From: Sphingobacterium composti
Lineage (GTDB): Bacteria > Bacteroidota > Bacteroidia > Sphingobacteriales > Sphingobacteriaceae
DNA length: 64,000 bases
Assembly: GCF_009829075.1 (NCBI RefSeq)
Contig: NZ_WUQZ01000010.1
Location: 1 to 64,000, forward strand
Direction of reading: 5' to 3'
In this document: positions 1 through 7,859 of the stretch, in pieces
How the letters are laid out: every line of letters begins with the position of its first letter
Position numbering within the stretch: position 1 is the stretch's first letter
Made by a program: the position numbers and the translations under genes
The notes under the pieces: model-generated
Databases searched by the model: none
What the model saw: the letters and a program-made list of their open reading frames with translations, nothing else
Told to the model about the DNA's origin: nothing

Positions 1-54
1 ATACATAAGATTATTCTAACTGATGAATCAAACCTGTACAACGCTATTAATTAG

Positions 55-123
55 TGGTGTACTTTGGAGCGGAATGACTGGTGTACTTTGCTGTGGAATG
101 GTGGTGTAGTATGGTCCGGAATA
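55..123. mobile_element. Terminal repeats of an IS21-like element (end fragment)
   Basis: Three imperfect 22-base direct repeats start at 55, 79 and 102. Each begins TGGTGTA and ends in GGAAT or a close variant. Multiple short repeats inside the termini, bound by the transposase, are a known property of IS21-family elements, and this TGGTGTACTTTG-like wording is what I recall from Bacteroidota members. Bases 1-54 are open in one frame to a TAG at 52-54 and could be the tail of a transposase or IstB gene, but 17 codons are too few to identify. The rest of the element lies left of the window. Confidence 0.5.
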
Positions 124-239
124 TTCAGTAACCACCTTAGTTTCAAAATAAATCATTTTGGTTCAAAATATGGTTCACTTCTGAATATTAGGTATCAAAG
201 AACTGAATGATAAAGATTTAAGACTGAGATGCATATCCT

Positions 240-281
240 CTCATAATCTTTTGGTCACTGGTTCGAGCCCAGTTGGGAGCA
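240..281 (+). tRNA. 3' half of a tRNA-Met(CAU) gene, without its 5' half
   Basis: The fragment starts with an anticodon loop CTCATAA (anticodon CAT), continues with the 3' anticodon strand TCTTT and a TGGTC variable loop, has a perfect T arm (ACTGG / CCAGT around TTCGAGC) and ends in an acceptor strand GGGAGCA. The bases before the loop (ATCCT) cannot pair with TCTTT, and no D arm or 5' acceptor strand is present in the upstream 239 bases. The similarity therefore begins exactly at the anticodon loop, a common crossover site of tyrosine integrases. It marks the left junction of the integrated element and is not a functional tRNA as seen here. Confidence 0.8.
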
Positions 282-287
282 CTGAAA
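270..287. repeat. attL core, 18-bp direct repeat
   Basis: The 18 bases CAGTTGGGAGCACTGAAA are identical to 14148-14165 and cover the 3' end of the tRNA-Met acceptor stem. Together the copies bound about 13.9 kb that carries integrase, primase, relaxase and MobC at the right and cargo at the left, as expected for attL and attR of an integrative mobilizable element. Confidence 0.75.
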
Positions 288-326
288 AAGCCTGTAAGTT
301 ACTAACTTACAGGCTTTTATTTTTTA
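286..326 (+). terminator. Intrinsic terminator beside attL
   Basis: A perfect 15-bp stem (286-300 with 304-318) with a 3-base loop is followed by ATTTTTT. It lies directly behind the tRNA 3' end. It also has a short T tract on the minus strand, so it can stop transcription arriving from the KAP gene. A nearly identical hairpin recurs at 19324-19355. Confidence 0.8.
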
Positions 327-328
327 TC

Positions 329-360
329 AGGGGGCTATTTAGGGGGCAGTGATTGTAACA
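329..360. other. Putative integrase arm-type sites, left end
   Basis: Two AGGGGGC boxes start at 329 and 341, twelve bases apart, followed by TTGTAACA (353-360). The same doublet with the same 12-base spacing occurs at the right end (14014 and 14026, with TTGTAACA at 13995-14002) and, degenerate, at 19365 and 19377. Repeated short boxes at fixed spacing near both ends fit arm-type sites of a tyrosine integrase or sites for an excision factor. The role is inferred. Confidence 0.5.
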
Positions 361-385
361 ACTTTAATTTTAAAATATTAAAAAA

Positions 386-2872
386 CTATTTGTTATAGTA
401 TTTCAAAAATTTATTATGTAATTGTTCATCATCTACATACTTTGCAAAAGTTGTTGACTTATTATATAAATAAAACTCATCAATATAATGTTTTAGAAAT
501 TCAAGATGAGGGATATTTGGAGCAGTATAGCTTTTATTAATTAGTTTATTTGTTTCAGATTCTGAAAAAAGAATTTTGATATAATTGGATATTATAATTT
601 CTCTTGTATAATCATCATAATTTCCAGACCATTTTTTACCAATTAGTGTTTCTTCAATTAATTTAATGAAATTATTATCCCTAGAAACATAATCTTTGAC
701 AATATTTACAATTCTATCATCATACACATAATGATCATTCATAATCTCTACGGTTGATAATTTAAATAATTCAAAAACCTTTTTTACGTCTTCATTTCTA
801 ATGATTAAATTTTTTAGTGTATTTATATATAATTCTAAAATCACCTCTTTAAATTCACTGTTTAAAACCTTGTTATCTTCAGCATCTAATCGTAAAATTC
901 TTAATACAATATCAGAAACCACTTCTAAGTAGACGGTTTTATTTTTACCATTTCTATCTTCTTTATAAGATTCTAGCACATCTCTTAATAATCCATATAA
1001 TTCATCGGGTAAAGGGATTTTATTGAGAAATCCTGAGATAATTACATCACGTGAGAATTTCGGATCTTTTAAATTTAGTAAAGCAGGCATTAAGTTTTTA
1101 TCTTTATTATCACTTAAATAGATTAAAAGTATGCTAAAAAGATCTTTTTTAATCATTTCATCTTCTGACAGCCACTCGTTGAATTTATCTGCAATCTCAA
1201 AATTTGACTTTTCAATTGTATCAAAAAATTCGACTATACTTAAGCCATAATTTGCATAATTAAAGTACAATAATCTATTTTCTCTAGAGTAACCTTTTAT
1301 ATTATTTTTATTTGACCCTAAAAGCTCTAATAAATTTTTAATATGCAAAATTTGACATTTCGAAATTTTATCAATATTCAATTCTTTTTGACAAGGATCA
1401 TGATTAGATTCATCTTCTTGTATGAAAGAATTTATAAAATCTACATTATTAAGTATTCGATTATATACAATAGTGTTACTAGATTTAATAGCTTCCAGAA
1501 TCAATAAATCTGTATAATCAATATTACCTCTCAATTTATTATAAGCAATTTTAAAAGAATTAATTAATCGATTTACTTGTCTTAAATTTCTAATCATTGC
1601 TGCAAAAGATTCATTTCTTAATAAATCACTTAATGAATCAATTAATTTTGAATCGTTAAATTCACTCTTAAATTTATCTAAAATGGTTTTTTCATATAAA
1701 TCATTACTTAAGATAGGGAGTGATATTAATACATTGAAAATTTTTTCTATATACTTTGCATTATCAATTTTAGAGTTTACATAATCTATATCAATCCCTG
1801 CTATAAAAAATGTATTAGCAAAATTTGCTGAATTTCTAATCAACTTTAGTACACTCATTAACTCTTGGCTATCAAGCCTATCCGTATCATCAACTATTAT
1901 GATTATTTTTTTACGAGAAAGTTGTAATTGACAGGAAATCTCTTTCTTAAGATCAAATAAAGACTTACTTCCCCCCATTAGTTTAACGAGTTTAAGAGAA
2001 AGATTTAATTTATCATTTTCATAACTATCAGATATTTGACTAACATAATTTTCTATGTCGGTAGTTAATTCTTTATTCAAGAATTTGGTCGATGATATAA
2101 ACTCAGAAAAAAAGGCATCTATCAAATTACTTGAATCATACTGCCAAGGATTGAATTCAATAATAATGTAATCATCACGATAAACTTCCAAATCCCTTTT
2201 AATTAAATTTGAAAAAAATGTCTTACCATCCCCCCAATTACCAACAACACCGACATTAAAAGCTTGTTCAGTTTCTGTGTTATGTATAAATTTAATAAGC
2301 TCACTACTTAATCCTGAAAAATTTAAAAGATCTGATGCACTACTATTATCTAATACGAACTGGTAATCTTTATTTTCAGTATCTTTTCTAACATAATATA
2401 ATGACCACTTACTAGTATAAATAATTAATGTAATTAACATACCAAAGGCTAATAGTTCAACATGATCCGAAAGTTCAACTTCCCAAAATACACTATTAGA
2501 AATAAATACATTGAATACATAAATTATGACAATTGAATACCATAGAGAATTTATTGTTATTAAATAACCATGTCTCAGTCTATTAAATATTACTCTTGCA
2601 ATATTTAAAACAAAAATATAGATTACTACAATAAGTAAGTTTTCATTGATTTTGAAATTTGATTTTAAAAACACTAGTAAACTTTTAACATGACTATTTA
2701 AAATATAATCATCAAAACCAACCAATGTCATAGCAAATAAAAAGCACAAAATTGCTTTTGATAATTTGAATTCTTTTAAATATTTTTTTTCATCAAATTC
2801 ATATTGCCACATTGGTCGAAATAGTCTTTTAAAATTTAATGATTCCAAAGCTTTATCAAGGAAATTTATCAT
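386..2872 (-). CDS. KAP-family P-loop NTPase with N-terminal membrane segments
   Basis: This 828-residue protein has about four hydrophobic segments in its first 160 residues (near 38-58, 78-96, 104-125 and 139-157). A Walker A motif GNWGDGKT follows at 211-218, the KAP signature EFNPWQY at 239-245 and a Walker B stretch ending VDDTDRL near 323-333. KAP NTPases are membrane-associated ATPases, and several occur beside restriction or other defence genes. The C-terminal half (about 400-828) is helical and unassigned. The gene begins two bases after the stop of the restriction-methylation gene on the same strand, so the two are probably co-transcribed. It sits at the left edge of the mobile element, next to attL. 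Family assignment is firm. A defence role is inferred from the neighbourhood only. Confidence 0.85.
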   Translation of the reverse strand: MINFLDKALESLNFKRLFRPMWQYEFDEKKYLKEFKLSKAILCFLFAMTLVGFDDYILNSHVKSLLVFLKSNFKINENLLIVVIYIFVLNIARVIFNRLRHGYLITINSLWYSIVIIYVFNVFISNSVFWEVELSDHVELLAFGMLITLIIYTSKWSLYYVRKDTENKDYQFVLDNSSASDLLNFSGLSSELIKFIHNTETEQAFNVGVVGNWGDGKTFFSNLIKRDLEVYRDDYIIIEFNPWQYDSSNLIDAFFSEFISSTKFLNKELTTDIENYVSQISDSYENDKLNLSLKLVKLMGGSKSLFDLKKEISCQLQLSRKKIIIIVDDTDRLDSQELMSVLKLIRNSANFANTFFIAGIDIDYVNSKIDNAKYIEKIFNVLISLPILSNDLYEKTILDKFKSEFNDSKLIDSLSDLLRNESFAAMIRNLRQVNRLINSFKIAYNKLRGNIDYTDLLILEAIKSSNTIVYNRILNNVDFINSFIQEDESNHDPCQKELNIDKISKCQILHIKNLLELLGSNKNNIKGYSRENRLLYFNYANYGLSIVEFFDTIEKSNFEIADKFNEWLSEDEMIKKDLFSILLIYLSDNKDKNLMPALLNLKDPKFSRDVIISGFLNKIPLPDELYGLLRDVLESYKEDRNGKNKTVYLEVVSDIVLRILRLDAEDNKVLNSEFKEVILELYINTLKNLIIRNEDVKKVFELFKLSTVEIMNDHYVYDDRIVNIVKDYVSRDNNFIKLIEETLIGKKWSGNYDDYTREIIISNYIKILFSESETNKLINKSYTAPNIPHLEFLKHYIDEFYLYNKSTTFAKYVDDEQLHNKFLKYYNK

Positions 2873-2874
2873 AT

Positions 2875-5800
2875 CTACACCTCCAATACTTTATCAATTT
2901 CCTTCATTAGTCGATCTGTTTCTGTTAGAGCGACGATCATTTTTTGGTAATGCAAGACATCATCAAAGTCCAGTTCGCGGTCTTTACGGTCTTTGAGCCA
3001 TTTTTGAGCAGGTTGGTAGCCTCCTATATAGAAGTTCCAAGCAAGTTCGGACACCTTATCGAAATACTGTGCTTCGTTGATATAGACTTTGCCATCTTTG
3101 AATACTGGCTTGCCTACGATATTGCTACCTCCTACTGGATAAGAAGTAATCAAATCTTCTACTTTTTTGTTTTCTAAAAGATGTAGCTCTCGTATTTGTC
3201 CACCAAGCTCAACCAATTGCCAAAATGCTGTCGCATCCGCAGGATAAGGCACTCTCGGAAAATCTATCTTCAAGAATTCCTTGTATTTCTCGCGATAAGC
3301 TGGCGAATGTAATACCGCATAGATATAGTCTAAAAGATCTATTGGTGCAAATGTATTTTCTGTATCTTCTTTCTCGTTGGTAAACGTTAGCCCCAATCCT
3401 TTTGCTATTTCAGCTACAATTTCTTTGTTTAGATTTGGAATACGTTCTTGTTGTTCGTCTGTACTTAATTGTCCATTGGTTTCGGGATATAAATAAAGAG
3501 GGAATACTTGACAGCCTTCTTTAGTTTTATTTGAAATAAAACATTGATCTGATATTTTGTCAGATATAAAAATATGGTAAAAATCATTACTAGCTAATTG
3601 CCTAACACTTATTAACGAATAATTTTTTGATTTTTCTTTGAAATTCCCTAGTACTTTTGTATTTAAACGAGCTACAAACTTATCATCATAATAAACGTAT
3701 CTCGTATCAAAGCATCTATAATTTTGAATTCTAAATTTAAAATCATTTATTCCTTCTTTTTTTAGATGTTCCCTCGCCAAAAATAGATTCCATTTGTCAT
3801 TATCTTTTAGTTTTAAATTGTATTTTTCACTTAAAACATCATCAGATAATTCTGGATTTAAAAAATCCAGCAATCTATTTCTTACACTATCAATTTCAAA
3901 ATCAGTTATAAACTTATCTTTTTTTGTAAGTAAACCTAATGAATTAATTACAAACAATTCATTTAATGCAATATTTTGCATATAAATATTTTGTAAGGAC
4001 ATGTCCTTAGTAACCATAAAATAATTCGGAGGATTACTTTCTAATTTTGAAAAAGAAATTGCTTTAATATCATTTTCAATCAGAAATTCATATTTCCTCT
4101 CTCGCTTACCAAACAAATCATAGTGATATACTTGACCTAATTCATCTTTAGCTTTTTTCCCGGTTTTGACGAATAGATTAATGGAAACCCCTTGCATTAT
4201 ATCAAATACATTCTGGTCTATACCTCCATCGTGAGCAGTTTCTTTCTTTTTCGCATTACCATGCAAATCTATGGTATAGATTTTATCATAAGTTTTGAGC
4301 AAATTCCATCGCATTCCTCTAAAAGTTGGATTATCCAAAAAGCCATGTGGATTGATAAAAGCCAAAATACCCGAACCATTCTTCTCGATGAAATGTTGTC
4401 CAAAACGAATGAATTTCACATAATCATCATTTATAAATTTCGAATTTTGCTCTTTAAGTTTTTCTTTTCCTCCTGGCTCCTTCTTATAATCCTCCATCAA
4501 ATCCATTATCCACTTACCCTTATTAGCAGACTCTCCACTATATGGTGGATTACCTATTATAACCATCACTGGAGTATCTTTCTTTACTTCATTGGCTTGA
4601 TTGGATTCGTCAGATAGCCAAGAGCTAAATAAGGTATTCGAATCAGGATGGGCCTCTTCGAGCGAATTGGTCAAGAAGATACGGAAACGTTGATTGTCTT
4701 CGGCTACATAACCAGTCTCCGACAAGAGCATATCCATCTTAAGATGAGCCATCGCATAGGAAGCCATCAAGAGCTCAAATCCATTCATACGTGGTATTAG
4801 GTCTTCTTTGACATACTTCTGCCACATGCCTTCCATGCCTTTGAATTTGCTGTGTATATGCTTAATGGTCTCCGCTAAGAAAGTTCCTGTACCCGTAGCT
4901 GGATCGAGTACCTGTACACGATGCACTTCACGTTCGTAATCGGTTACACCGCCTTTGTGACGCTTATCGGCAGATTGTACCTTGACTTTGATTTTCGTTT
5001 TTGAATTATCGGCCAATCCTTTTAAAAGTCCAAACTCATCTTTCAATATATCATCTACTGCACGTACAATGAAATTAACTACAGGCTGTGGTGTGTACCA
5101 CACTCCCCTCGCTTTGCGTAAGGATTTATCATATTCGGCTAAGAATGTCTCATAGAAATGAATAATTGGATCCTCCATCTTGGTCGAGCGTCCAAAAGTC
5201 TTCATGATCTTGGCCACATCTGTAGCTAAGAATATTGTCACCAATTCGTCCACTATCCAGACAATACGGCTATCTACATCAAATCCCGCAATATCTTGAA
5301 ATAACTTACGCAAAAAAGGATTAGATTTAGGAATCAGCTCCGCAGCTTCCATACGTGAGAATGTCGGCAAAGATGGATCATGATATCGTGCTGCAAACAT
5401 ACCATAAGCTATCGTCTGTGCGTATATATCTGCAAATGAACGATTGGTAATATCGTGTATAAGCATCTGCTTAAACGAAAGCATTTGCCCCTTTAGCGAA
5501 GAATTTTGCTCTTGAGCATCATCATAATCTAAGGACTGTTCGATCACATTAGCCATCAATCGAGCTTTACCAGCCATCAGTTGCGCTAGCTTTGTCGGTG
5601 ACTTGATAGTCTGCGTGATGGTTTCAGCAAAATTTTTGATTAAAGTCTCGAACTGCTCAAAATTAGCATTTAAGCCGATAATATTTCCATTCTCGATTTG
5701 AGCGATGCGAATCTCTACCACAAACTCACCATCTTTATAAAACACAAAATGCAGGTAATCTGTAATAATTAGATTGGACAATCCTAATCGGTAACGATCA

Positions 5801-6069
5801 AATTGCTCTTTTAAAGTCTTGCTCTTTAAGTCGACATTAATATCCTTTGCTTCAATGTAGCCGATAGGGATATTGGCTTTACCTTTGGTCAACACATAAT
5901 CTGGAGCTCCACACTCAACACGAGCTGGCTCATTAGTTACTAATATATCTTGGGGTAATATTGATGCTAATAATCGTTGCAAATCTCCTCTGTATGAATG
6001 CTCACGCGCATTCCCTGTAGCATAAAGTCGATTTATATTCTCAATGTATTGCTGTACTGAAAAATCCAT
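2875..6069 (-). CDS. Single-chain restriction-modification enzyme (type ISP/IIG-like)
   Basis: This 1064-residue enzyme carries nuclease and adenine-methyltransferase parts in one chain. A PD-(D/E)XK nuclease site is visible near the N-terminus (PD at 56-57, EAK at 73-75). The methyltransferase has WYTPQPVV near 324, the AdoMet-binding motif DPATGTGTF at 389-397 and the catalytic NPPY at 507-510, the mark of N6-adenine methylation. The C-terminal 350-400 residues should recognise the target. I see no helicase motifs between nuclease and methylase, so it is shorter than classical type ISP enzymes of about 1,500-1,600 residues and closer to type IIG/IIL design. It is divergent from the gene at 6175 and is followed two bases later by the KAP ATPase. 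Cleavage and specificity cannot be read from the sequence. Confidence 0.9.
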   Translation of the reverse strand: MDFSVQQYIENINRLYATGNAREHSYRGDLQRLLASILPQDILVTNEPARVECGAPDYVLTKGKANIPIGYIEAKDINVDLKSKTLKEQFDRYRLGLSNLIITDYLHFVFYKDGEFVVEIRIAQIENGNIIGLNANFEQFETLIKNFAETITQTIKSPTKLAQLMAGKARLMANVIEQSLDYDDAQEQNSSLKGQMLSFKQMLIHDITNRSFADIYAQTIAYGMFAARYHDPSLPTFSRMEAAELIPKSNPFLRKLFQDIAGFDVDSRIVWIVDELVTIFLATDVAKIMKTFGRSTKMEDPIIHFYETFLAEYDKSLRKARGVWYTPQPVVNFIVRAVDDILKDEFGLLKGLADNSKTKIKVKVQSADKRHKGGVTDYEREVHRVQVLDPATGTGTFLAETIKHIHSKFKGMEGMWQKYVKEDLIPRMNGFELLMASYAMAHLKMDMLLSETGYVAEDNQRFRIFLTNSLEEAHPDSNTLFSSWLSDESNQANEVKKDTPVMVIIGNPPYSGESANKGKWIMDLMEDYKKEPGGKEKLKEQNSKFINDDYVKFIRFGQHFIEKNGSGILAFINPHGFLDNPTFRGMRWNLLKTYDKIYTIDLHGNAKKKETAHDGGIDQNVFDIMQGVSINLFVKTGKKAKDELGQVYHYDLFGKRERKYEFLIENDIKAISFSKLESNPPNYFMVTKDMSLQNIYMQNIALNELFVINSLGLLTKKDKFITDFEIDSVRNRLLDFLNPELSDDVLSEKYNLKLKDNDKWNLFLAREHLKKEGINDFKFRIQNYRCFDTRYVYYDDKFVARLNTKVLGNFKEKSKNYSLISVRQLASNDFYHIFISDKISDQCFISNKTKEGCQVFPLYLYPETNGQLSTDEQQERIPNLNKEIVAEIAKGLGLTFTNEKEDTENTFAPIDLLDYIYAVLHSPAYREKYKEFLKIDFPRVPYPADATAFWQLVELGGQIRELHLLENKKVEDLITSYPVGGSNIVGKPVFKDGKVYINEAQYFDKVSELAWNFYIGGYQPAQKWLKDRKDRELDFDDVLHYQKMIVALTETDRLMKEIDKVLEV

Positions 6070-6174
6070 TTATTTAAGCGAATGAATATGGTTTAAATTG
6101 TTTTAAAATTAGTTAAAATAAGTGAAAGGAATGATTTATCTTTCGAAATATTAAAACTCAACAAATCTTAAATT

Positions 6175-7008
6175 ATGAATACTTTATTAGATATAGACAA
6201 AATTGTAGGATACCTATTGCCTCTTAAAGAGAAACTTCACCGACTTTATAATTGGAATGCTAAAATTGACAGATTAGTGGAACTTCAAATTATCGATAAT
6301 GCGCAACTGATTTCTTGGAACAGTCTATCTAACTTTGAAAAAGAATTAAAAATAAAACACACTCTAAATCAACATTTGAATGATGCAAACTCAGTAAATT
6401 CCGTCGATAGTAAATTTGATGAATTATGTTTATGGATAATAAAAGATTGGGGAGGCATAAATCTTAATAAAGAGGTAGTAAAACCTTTGGTTAATCAATT
6501 TATAAATAAAAAAGACTGGGGTTTCAATAAAATAGCAAGTATTTCAAAAGTAGCTTCTTTTATGTTTCCAGAAGAATTTATCATATATGATTCAAGAATT
6601 GCCTATTCATTAAATTGGATAATTCTTAAAACCAATGCTGGTAATAAATACTTCCCTATTCCTGAAGGTAGAAACTCAAAAATGACTTCATTTGATATGA
6701 ATACGTTAATTCATATCAAACATGCTAATAATTTCTTTACAAATGACCACCAAGAATTATTGGGTAAAAATAAATTTATCAGTAAAAGAGATCAGATTAT
6801 CTACTTCGATAAAAAGGATGCATACAAACGTCTAAATAGACTCATCAAAGAGATAAGCGTAAAATTATGGGATGGAGATTTAGAAAAGACACAAAAATTG
6901 TTCTATACAGAAATGTTATTATTTTCTATAGCGGACAACGTGATTTTTCAAGACATAGTAAAACATTTTATGGATAATAATTCAATTTTCCAGAATTCAT
7001 CAGAATAA
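6175..7008 (+). CDS. Hypothetical protein, possible OGG-like fold
   Basis: This 277-residue soluble protein has no signal peptide or membrane segment. The centre has a stretch near residues 120-145 reading KVASFMFPEEF then IIYDSRIAYSLNW. It resembles the helical core of proteins annotated as 8-oxoguanine-glycosylase-fold (OGG-like), where a conserved Asp follows a hydrophobic strand before an Arg-x-Ala helix. I rank this as a weak lead, because no helix-hairpin-helix lysine is obvious. The gene lies head-to-head with the restriction enzyme (105 bases between starts) and eight bases before a PD-(D/E)XK-like gene, so these two form a pair. A role in DNA processing or defence is inferred from position. 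Confidence 0.6.
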   Translation: MNTLLDIDKIVGYLLPLKEKLHRLYNWNAKIDRLVELQIIDNAQLISWNSLSNFEKELKIKHTLNQHLNDANSVNSVDSKFDELCLWIIKDWGGINLNKEVVKPLVNQFINKKDWGFNKIASISKVASFMFPEEFIIYDSRIAYSLNWIILKTNAGNKYFPIPEGRNSKMTSFDMNTLIHIKHANNFFTNDHQELLGKNKFISKRDQIIYFDKKDAYKRLNRLIKEISVKLWDGDLEKTQKLFYTEMLLFSIADNVIFQDIVKHFMDNNSIFQNSSE

Positions 7009-7016
7009 CATTTTCA

Positions 7017-7628
7017 ATGAAATACGATAGAGATTTAGCACTACAAACTCGTATCAACACGCATCTAAGTCGAATTACAGGTATCGAAAAGGACTATTAC
7101 CAAGACCTTTCAATAAGTGATATTTTTGAGCTTAAAACAGTATTGGCCGACATTAATAATATGCTTACTTACAAAACAACAATGTATGCAGCTGAGTGGT
7201 TGATAGATTTTTTTCAACTAGATAAAGTTTATAGTAAAAAGTTACTGGAACTAATTAAAACTACAAAACCGAATAGCAATGGATTTGATATCAATATTAT
7301 TAATAAAAATTTGAAAGTTGTAGCAGAAGTCAAATGTATTAATCCCATCAACCTAGGTCATAAGTTTGGATCAGCTCAAAAAAACTCTATAATATCTGAC
7401 TTTCAAAAACTTAATAATGGAAAGAAAAAACGAAGTGGAGATAGTATAATCGATAATACAAAAGATTTTTACAAAATTTTATTTTTCTTAGATAACGATC
7501 ATAGAGTAAGCACTGCAATTCATGACTTAGTCAAACGAACTGATTTTAAAATAAAAATATTATCAACCGAAAGCTTTTGTATGATGGATAAAGAACATAT
7601 TTATATAAAAATTCTATCTGAGATATAG
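7017..7628 (+). CDS. Putative PD-(D/E)XK nuclease
   Basis: The 203-residue product has the spacing of a PD-(D/E)XK nuclease core in its middle: GFDI in one strand followed about a dozen residues later by VVAEVKC, giving Asp and Glu-x-Lys as the metal-binding set. The N-terminal third is helical and the C-terminus has alternating strands. There is no membrane segment. It follows the OGG-like gene by eight bases, so the pair is probably one transcript. Proteins of this size and motif are often small restriction endonucleases, but I see no partner methylase on this strand. The family call rests on the motif alone. Confidence 0.6.
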   Translation: MKYDRDLALQTRINTHLSRITGIEKDYYQDLSISDIFELKTVLADINNMLTYKTTMYAAEWLIDFFQLDKVYSKKLLELIKTTKPNSNGFDINIINKNLKVVAEVKCINPINLGHKFGSAQKNSIISDFQKLNNGKKKRSGDSIIDNTKDFYKILFFLDNDHRVSTAIHDLVKRTDFKIKILSTESFCMMDKEHIYIKILSEI

Positions 7629-7636
7629 TAATTCCT

Positions 7637-7644
7637 TATCTTTA
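7637..7644 (+). promoter_or_regulatory. Possible -7 promoter box for the structured leader
   Basis: TATCTTTA matches the Bacteroidota -7 pattern TAnnTTTG in all but the last base. It lies where transcription would start at about 7650, just before the hairpin beginning at 7670. No convincing -33 TTTG is visible, so confidence is low. Confidence 0.35.
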
Positions 7645-7651
7645 CAATAAT

Positions 7652-7845
7652 AATTTATTAAACAAAGTAGCGTAAGCTATCCTTGTGGTTTAACTGAAAC
7701 TGCGACCTTCAATTAAACAACCACTGTAAGGATAGACTTACGCCCGTGCCTGATATTGGGCGTGGGCTAAGTCTGTCTGGTTGTTTGGTTGTCGCAGACC
7801 ACAGTTAAGGACATGATCTTAGTTTCACGCCTTTCTTTATTTCTC
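7652..7845 (+). ncRNA. Candidate structured RNA / 5' leader (intact copy)
   Basis: This non-coding stretch can fold into two domains. The 5' hairpin pairs 7670-7684 (GCGTAAG + CTATCCTT) with 7728-7743 (AAGGATAG + CTTACGC), extended by GTGGTTTAA (7685-7693) with 7713-7724. The 3' domain pairs GGCGTG + CTAAG (7759-7771) with CTTAG + CACGCC (7818-7831). The apical loop of the first contains CTGCGAC (7700-7706), the exact complement of GTCGCAG (7791-7797) in the loop of the second. TTAACTG (7690-7696) can also meet CAGTTAA (7802-7808), in competition with the top of the first stem. This gives a loop-loop pseudoknot. The next gene begins at 7860. A second copy lacking the 5' half is at 18623. I do not recognise the family. 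It is not a riboswitch class I know. Confidence 0.65.
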
Positions 7846-7859
7846 AAAATAAACTTAAA

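Noticed and set aside
240..281. Complete tRNA-Met gene
   Set aside because: 5' acceptor strand and D arm are missing and the 5' anticodon strand cannot pair.
4192..4617. 141-codon ORF on the plus strand
   Set aside because: Antisense shadow of the restriction-methylation gene, over its conserved methylase region. The translation has no protein-like organisation.
7652..7859. Retron-type msr-msd RNA
   Set aside because: No reverse transcriptase motifs (such as xxDD) in the following gene or nearby.
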